From Cellvibrionales bacterium UBA7375 (GTDB lineage Bacteria; Pseudomonadota; Gammaproteobacteria; Pseudomonadales; Porticoccaceae), in assembly GCA_002469845.1 (NCBI GenBank), contig DKNZ01000013.1, forward strand, positions 1 to 17,621: a DNA stretch of 17,621 nt, given 5' to 3'. Under the pieces are notes generated by a model. It worked only from the letters and a program-made list of their open reading frames with translations, had not been told where the DNA came from and did no database searches. The stretch's first letter is position 1, and each line of letters starts with the position of its first letter. Positions 13,819 through 17,621 of this stretch are shown in pieces. Made by a program: the position numbers and the translations under genes.

Positions 13819-14940
13819 ATGGCTTGGAATGAACCTGGTGGTGGAAAAGACCCGTGGGGCGGCAATCGTGGAAATGATGGCCCACCTGATATCGATGAAG
13901 CCCTGAAGAAATTAGCTGAAAAGTTTCAATTTTTTGGTGGTGGTAGTGGTGGTGGCATTAAGGGTTTATTGCCTATCATTCTGGCGGTGCTTGTTATTCT
14001 TTGGGGCCTTTTAGGTTTCTATCAGGTGGATGAAAAAGAACAGGCTGTCGTTCTTAGGTTAGGTAAATATCATCTAACAAACGGGTCTGGATTACATTGG
14101 AATCCACCCATTGTTGACTCCATTAAAATAGTTGGGGTAACCGAAGAACGCCAGTATCCTGCCCGTGGCTTGATGCTAACTCAGGATGAAAATATTGTTG
14201 AGATCTCACTAACCGTCCAATACAACATTTCCGACGCGAAAGATTTTGTACTGAATATTAAAGACCCTGAAACCAGTCTCAAACGAGCCACTGACAGCGC
14301 ACTGCGTCATGTTGTGGGTAGTACAGGTCTAGATGGAGTGATATCAACAGGTCGTGAAGAGGTCGCCCTTGGAACAGCCGAGAAGCTGCAAAATCTGCTC
14401 GATATATACGGCAGTGGTATTAACGTTGTTAAAATTAATATTGAAGAATCTCGTCCTCCGACTGAAGTTAAGGCAGCCTATGATGATGTAATTAGAGCGC
14501 GAGAAGATCTTGAACGATTGGTGAATGAAGCCCAAGCCTATTCCAATGGAATTATTCCCGAAGCTCGGGGTGAAGCTCAACGTTTAAGAGAAGAAGCAGA
14601 GGGATACAAATCCCAGGTTGTGTCTAAATCCGAAGGTGAGGCAAAACGTTTTACTAAGTTGCTTACAGAATATCAAAAAGCACCGGTGGTAACACGCGAG
14701 CGTCTTTATCTTGATGCAGTGGAAGAGGTTATGTCTCAAAGTACCAAGATTCTAATGGATGCTAAGGGCGGCAATAACATGCTCTATCTACCGTTGGATA
14801 AAATTGTTCAACAGGGTAGCACTAACAGACAGTCTGATTCAGATGCTACCAGCGATCAGATGGTCGACCGTATTGCCAATGATGTGATCGAGAGATTACA
14901 GAGAAACAATGATCGAATTCAATCGGAGAGACGACGATGA
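13819..14940 (+). CDS. hflK: FtsH protease modulator HflK
   Basis: HflK is an inner-membrane SPFH/prohibitin-family protein that forms a complex with HflC around the FtsH protease and limits its activity. I chose the ATG at 13819, giving 373 residues. GGAG at 13808-13811 lies seven bases upstream, and the N-terminus MAWNEPGGGKDPWGG matches E. coli MAWNQPG. An upstream in-frame ATG at 13759 would add 20 non-conserved residues. A Gly/Pro-rich cytoplasmic tail (1-48) is followed by one membrane segment (about 49-68) and then the SPFH domain (about 69-250), with QAVVLRLGKY and GLHWNPP. A charged Ala/Glu-rich coiled-coil (about 225-285) follows. The stop overlaps hflC by four bases (ATGA). It lies 80 bases after hflX. 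Confidence 0.96.
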   Translation: MAWNEPGGGKDPWGGNRGNDGPPDIDEALKKLAEKFQFFGGGSGGGIKGLLPIILAVLVILWGLLGFYQVDEKEQAVVLRLGKYHLTNGSGLHWNPPIVDSIKIVGVTEERQYPARGLMLTQDENIVEISLTVQYNISDAKDFVLNIKDPETSLKRATDSALRHVVGSTGLDGVISTGREEVALGTAEKLQNLLDIYGSGINVVKINIEESRPPTEVKAAYDDVIRAREDLERLVNEAQAYSNGIIPEARGEAQRLREEAEGYKSQVVSKSEGEAKRFTKLLTEYQKAPVVTRERLYLDAVEEVMSQSTKILMDAKGGNNMLYLPLDKIVQQGSTNRQSDSDATSDQMVDRIANDVIERLQRNNDRIQSERRR

Positions 14941-15806
14941 AAAATCTAATTAAAGCACTAGGTTTATTGATTGTTGTTTTGACCTTAGTGAACAGCACTC
15001 TTTATGTAGTCAGTGAATTTGAACGTGGTGTAAAACTACGTTTCGGTAAGTTAATTGAGGCCGATATTCAGCCGGGTTTACATGTCAAAGTCCCTTTTGT
15101 TGATGATGTGCGAATCTTTGATGCGCGAATATTAACAGTTGATGCACAGCCTGCTAGCTTCTTTACCATTGAAAAGAAGCGTCTAATTGTAGATTCCTAT
15201 GCAAAGTGGCGCATTGCCAATGTTGAGACTTACTATAAAGCGACCGGTGGTGTTGAATCTGTTGCGCATAATCGCCTTGCTAATCGAGTGAATACCGGAC
15301 TGAGAAATCAGTTTGGTACAAGAACACTTCACGAAGTAGTGTCTGGTGAGCGTGATCTATTAATGAAAAACATTACCGATGATCTTAACCGAACGGTATT
15401 AGATAGCTTGGGTATTGAAGTGATAGATGTGCGTGTTAAGCGAATTGATCTACCTCAAGAAGTAAGTGGCCCCGTATTCAGACGAATGACAGCAGAGCGA
15501 GAAAAAGAAGCACGTGAGCTGCGTTCAACTGGTAAAGAAAAAGCCGAAAAAATTAGAGCGGCTGCTGATCGAGAGAGAACCATTGAGCTGGCTAATGCTT
15601 ATCGTGATGCGGAAGAATTGCGCGGTGAAGGCGATGCTGAAGCAGCAAAAATTTATGCCTCTGCATACCAAGGAGATCCGGAGTTTTACTCATTTGTTAG
15701 AAGTTTAAATGCCTATAAGCACTCTTTTTCAAATAAAGGCGATATTATGCTAGTGGAACCAGATAGTGACTTCTTTAAATATTTAAAACAGCAGGATGCG
15801 AAATAA
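14937..15806 (+). CDS. hflC: FtsH protease modulator HflC
   Basis: HflC is the partner of HflK in the membrane complex that encloses FtsH. The 289-residue protein has an N-terminal membrane anchor (about 7-25) and then the SPFH domain with SEFERGVKLRFGKL at 26-39 and PGLHVKVPFVDDV near 46-58. A long charged helix rich in Ala, Glu and Arg follows (about 185-245), and the family end LVEPDSDFFKYL is near residue 280. GGAGAG at 14925-14930, inside hflK, sits six bases before the ATG, supporting the start and the four-base overlap with hflK. The gene is followed by a strong terminator. The small DUF2065 (YjeT) gene that often follows hflC in related bacteria is not present. Confidence 0.97.
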   Translation: MKNLIKALGLLIVVLTLVNSTLYVVSEFERGVKLRFGKLIEADIQPGLHVKVPFVDDVRIFDARILTVDAQPASFFTIEKKRLIVDSYAKWRIANVETYYKATGGVESVAHNRLANRVNTGLRNQFGTRTLHEVVSGERDLLMKNITDDLNRTVLDSLGIEVIDVRVKRIDLPQEVSGPVFRRMTAEREKEARELRSTGKEKAEKIRAAADRERTIELANAYRDAEELRGEGDAEAAKIYASAYQGDPEFYSFVRSLNAYKHSFSNKGDIMLVEPDSDFFKYLKQQDAK

Positions 15807-15860
15807 ATCTAATTTGTGGTAAAAATCTCTGCCACAGATACAGCTAATTTGGTAAAATAG

Positions 15861-15889
15861 AAAAAACCGGGGCGACTCGGTTTTTTTTT
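15861..15889 (+). terminator. Intrinsic terminator after hflC
   Basis: A run of A residues and CCGGG (15861-15871) pairs with CTCGG and a T-run (15876-15886), with one G-T wobble, around a GCGA loop of the stable GNRA type. The nine-base T-tract (15881-15889) follows directly. It ends the long nnr-hflC transcription unit 54 bases after the hflC stop. The A-run before the stem gives the reverse strand a T-run too, but no gene needs termination from that side here. Confidence 0.93.
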
Positions 15890-15893
15890 GCCC

Positions 15894-15930
15894 ATATTTG
15901 TACAAATTATAAATTTATTGTCACAAATAT
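15894..15930. repeat. ACAAAT-type repeats upstream of hisZ
   Basis: A perfect 12-base palindrome ATTTGTACAAAT (15896-15907) is followed by a further ACAAAT at 15923-15928, exactly 21 bases after the first ACAAAT. ATATTTGT (15894-15901) and ACAAATAT (15923-15930) also form an 8-base inverted repeat. The last half-site overlaps the candidate -35 element of hisZ. The spacing and placement resemble an operator, but no regulator can be named. Confidence 0.4.
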
Positions 15931-15948
15931 AGGTTTAATCCTTATAAT
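15918..15948 (+). promoter_or_regulatory. Candidate promoter for hisZ-purA
   Basis: TTGTCA (15918-15923) is a good -35 hexamer and TATAAT (15943-15948) is a perfect -10 hexamer. The spacer is 19 bases, longer than the usual 17. It sits after the hflC terminator and 44 bases before the hisZ start, so hisZ and purA probably form a separate unit. The ACAAAT repeats overlap the -35. Confidence 0.55.
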
Positions 15949-15991
15949 TGCATTATTGATGTGATTTTAGATTAAATCCTGTGAGGATATT

Positions 15992-17170
15992 GTGTCAAAA
16001 GTAGACAATTGGCTATTGCCAGACGGCATCGATGAGGTGCTACCAGAGCAAGCGCGGCTTATTGAAAGTTCGCGGCGTATTTTGCTGGATCTCTATAATA
16101 CTTGGGGCTATGACCTTGTTATCCCGCCAATGGTTGAATTTACCGAATCGCTCTTAAGCGATTTTGGTAAAGACCTTGATTTGATGACTTTTAGATTAAC
16201 CGATCAAATCAGTGGGCGAATGATGGGTATTCGCGCGGATATTACTCCTCAGGCGGCTCGTATTGATGCTCACAGCCTTAATCGTCAGGGCCCAAATAGA
16301 CTTTGTTACGCTGGTACTGTGTTACAAACCAAGCCAAGAGGCCCTTTAGAGTCTCGTACTCCGATTTCTGTAGGTGTTGAATTATTCGGTGAGGCGGGTG
16401 TTAGTGCCGATATCGAAGTTTTAGAATTATTCTTAAAAACCTTGGAAGTGTCTGGTGTTGATGCAGTGCACTTAGATCTGGGGCACGTGGATATATTGCG
16501 TGGGTTACTGACTGACTCCAATTTGTCTGGCGAACAAGAAGCTGAACTATTTAGTTTACTGCAAAGCAAAGCAAGTGCAGAGCTAGACGCTTGGATCATC
16601 TCAAATATTAGTGATTCAAAACTGGCCAATTGGCTTAAATCTCTTCCCACCTTAGCCGGTGGTATTGAGGTTTTGGATGAGGCCAAGCAATGCCTATCAG
16701 GTGCACCTCAGCAGGTAGTTGATGCTCTGGGTCAGCTAGAAAAAATTATTGATTCGCTGGCTAATCAAGGCGTTACTATTTACCTTGATTTAGGCGATAT
16801 TCCTGGATTTAATTATCACACAGGTGTGGTCTTTGCTGCCTATAAACAGGGCTATGGGAAAGCGCTTGGTAATGGTGGGCGCTACGACAACATTGGACAA
16901 GTTTTTGGTCGCGCTCGAACCGCAACTGGCTTCGCCTTTGATTTAAAGTCGCTGGTGGCCAATGGTCAGTCTGATCAGCCAGCTAAGGGTGGAATTTTTG
17001 TGCCTGAATGTGCTGATGCCCAATGTCGCGAGCAAATTATATCCCTTCGTCAGCAGGGTGAACGTGTTGTGCAAGGTTTTGCAGGGCAGGTGGTGGACTT
17101 CCAAGAAATGAATTGTGATCGACAGCTTATTAAGAAGAGCGGTCAGTACCTTATTGAGACAATATCCTAA
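15992..17170 (+). CDS. hisZ: ATP phosphoribosyltransferase regulatory subunit HisZ
   Basis: HisZ is a catalytically inactive relative of histidyl-tRNA synthetase. It joins the short form of HisG to make the first enzyme of histidine synthesis and carries feedback control. The 392-residue protein shows RADITPQAARIDAH at 81-94, GVELFG at 128-133, NYHTGVVF at 274-281, GNGGRYDNIG at 293-302 and ATGFAFDL at 311-318, the typical HisZ set. A class II synthetase anticodon-binding domain is absent, and placement beside purA matches Pseudomonas, so HisS is rejected. The GTG start has GAGG (15983-15986) five bases upstream. That site can pair into a small ATCCT/AGGAT hairpin (15976-15988). A stand-alone short HisG is expected elsewhere in the genome. 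purA follows after 38 bases. Confidence 0.95.
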   Translation: MSKVDNWLLPDGIDEVLPEQARLIESSRRILLDLYNTWGYDLVIPPMVEFTESLLSDFGKDLDLMTFRLTDQISGRMMGIRADITPQAARIDAHSLNRQGPNRLCYAGTVLQTKPRGPLESRTPISVGVELFGEAGVSADIEVLELFLKTLEVSGVDAVHLDLGHVDILRGLLTDSNLSGEQEAELFSLLQSKASAELDAWIISNISDSKLANWLKSLPTLAGGIEVLDEAKQCLSGAPQQVVDALGQLEKIIDSLANQGVTIYLDLGDIPGFNYHTGVVFAAYKQGYGKALGNGGRYDNIGQVFGRARTATGFAFDLKSLVANGQSDQPAKGGIFVPECADAQCREQIISLRQQGERVVQGFAGQVVDFQEMNCDRQLIKKSGQYLIETIS

Positions 17171-17208
17171 TTAAAACAATCGTTTGAATACACAGAGTAT
17201 AAAATTTT

Positions 17209-17621
17209 ATGGGTAAAAATGTAGTGATTCTCGGCTCCCAATGGGGCGACGAGGGCAAGGGAAAAATTGTTGATTTATTGACTGATAAAGCCACATTGGT
17301 AGCTAGATTTCAGGGAGGTCACAATGCGGGCCATACCCTAGTTATCGATGGTAAAAAAACAGCATTACATCTTATCCCATCGGGTATTTTGCGCGATCAT
17401 GTCACCTGCGTTATTGGCAATGGTGTGGTGTTGGCTCCCGATGCACTATTTAAAGAAATTAAAATGCTTGAAGAGCGTGGCGTTGAAGTGCGCGAAAGAC
17501 TCAAGGTTTCTGGTTCATGTCCGTTAATTTTGCCTTACCATATTGCTCTGGATCAGGCTCGAGAAGAATCCCTAGGCAACTCTAAAATCGGCACCACCGG
17601 TCGTGGTATTGGTCCAGCCTA
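17209..17621 (+). CDS. purA: Adenylosuccinate synthetase, N-terminal part (partial)
   Basis: PurA joins IMP and aspartate using GTP to give adenylosuccinate, the first committed step to AMP. The first 137 codons plus two bases are inside the window, about a third of the usual length of roughly 430 residues. The GTP/IMP site GSQWGDEGKGKIVDLL is at 9-24, with the catalytic Asp13. GGHNAGHTL at 36-44 carries the catalytic His42, and IGTTGRGIGPA, the family signature, lies just before the window edge. The frame is open to the end. The ribosome-binding signal is weak (GAG 11 bases before the ATG). Placement after hisZ suggests co-transcription from the promoter before hisZ. Confidence 0.97.
   Translation, partial: MGKNVVILGSQWGDEGKGKIVDLLTDKATLVARFQGGHNAGHTLVIDGKKTALHLIPSGILRDHVTCVIGNGVVLAPDALFKEIKMLEERGVEVRERLKVSGSCPLILPYHIALDQAREESLGNSKIGTTGRGIGPA

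Noticed and set aside
15809..15858. Imperfect direct repeat CTAATTTG(TG)GTAAAA (15809-15825 and 15844-15858) and a TGTGG/CCACA hairpin (15815-15836) after hflC
   Set aside because: The repeat is short, imperfect and AT-rich, and the hairpin has a 12-base loop and only five pairs. The strong terminator just downstream explains the region better.

Overview
This is a stretch of gammaproteobacterial core chromosome. Fifteen complete genes and two genes cut by the window edges are packed almost without gaps; the longest non-coding stretch is 185 bases. By eye the DNA is moderately AT-rich. Gene order follows the conserved rsgA/orn/queG/nnr/tsaE/ami/mutL/miaA/hfq/hflX/hflK/hflC/purA block of E. coli. 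Several details instead match Pseudomonas-type genomes: gltD beside hemE, a RhdA-type rhodanese beside psd, a MutL with an intact endonuclease motif, and hisZ between hflC and purA. My inference is an AT-rich, probably marine, free-living gammaproteobacterium of the Pseudomonas/Cellvibrio/OMG side rather than an enteric. I see no mobile element, CRISPR, phage gene, rRNA or tRNA.

Layout. (1) 1-1277, plus strand: the end of gltD (glutamate synthase small subunit), then hemE (heme synthesis). (2) 1308-4085, minus strand: a probable rsgA-rhdA-psd operon (ribosome-maturation GTPase, rhodanese, phosphatidylserine decarboxylase). (3) 4202-4747: orn (oligoribonuclease), divergent from rsgA across a 116-base region with GCATAA-type inverted repeats. 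(4) 4734-5840, minus strand: queG, whose 3' end overlaps the 3' end of orn. (5) 5897-15806, plus strand: a long run nnr-tsaE-amiC-mutL-miaA-hfq-hflX-hflK-hflC with overlaps or short gaps, closed by a clear intrinsic terminator at 15861-15889. (6) 15992 to the end: hisZ and the start of purA behind their own candidate promoter.

How the genes fit together. The long run mixes metabolite repair (nnr), tRNA modification (tsaE for t6A37, miaA for i6A37, with queG for queuosine-34 next door), cell-wall splitting (amiC), mismatch repair (mutL), RNA regulation (hfq), ribosome rescue or quality control (hflX, with rsgA upstream) and membrane protease control (hflK/hflC on FtsH). hisZ and purA link histidine and purine synthesis, which share precursors.

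I found no undescribed protein system; every gene belongs to a well-known family. The points worth a second look are nucleic-acid structures: a possible pseudoknot in the hfq leader, a perfect 9-bp hairpin across the hflX stop codon, a perfect 10-bp inverted repeat inside tsaE, and operator-like repeats upstream of orn/rsgA and hisZ. These are pattern observations made by eye and are untested.
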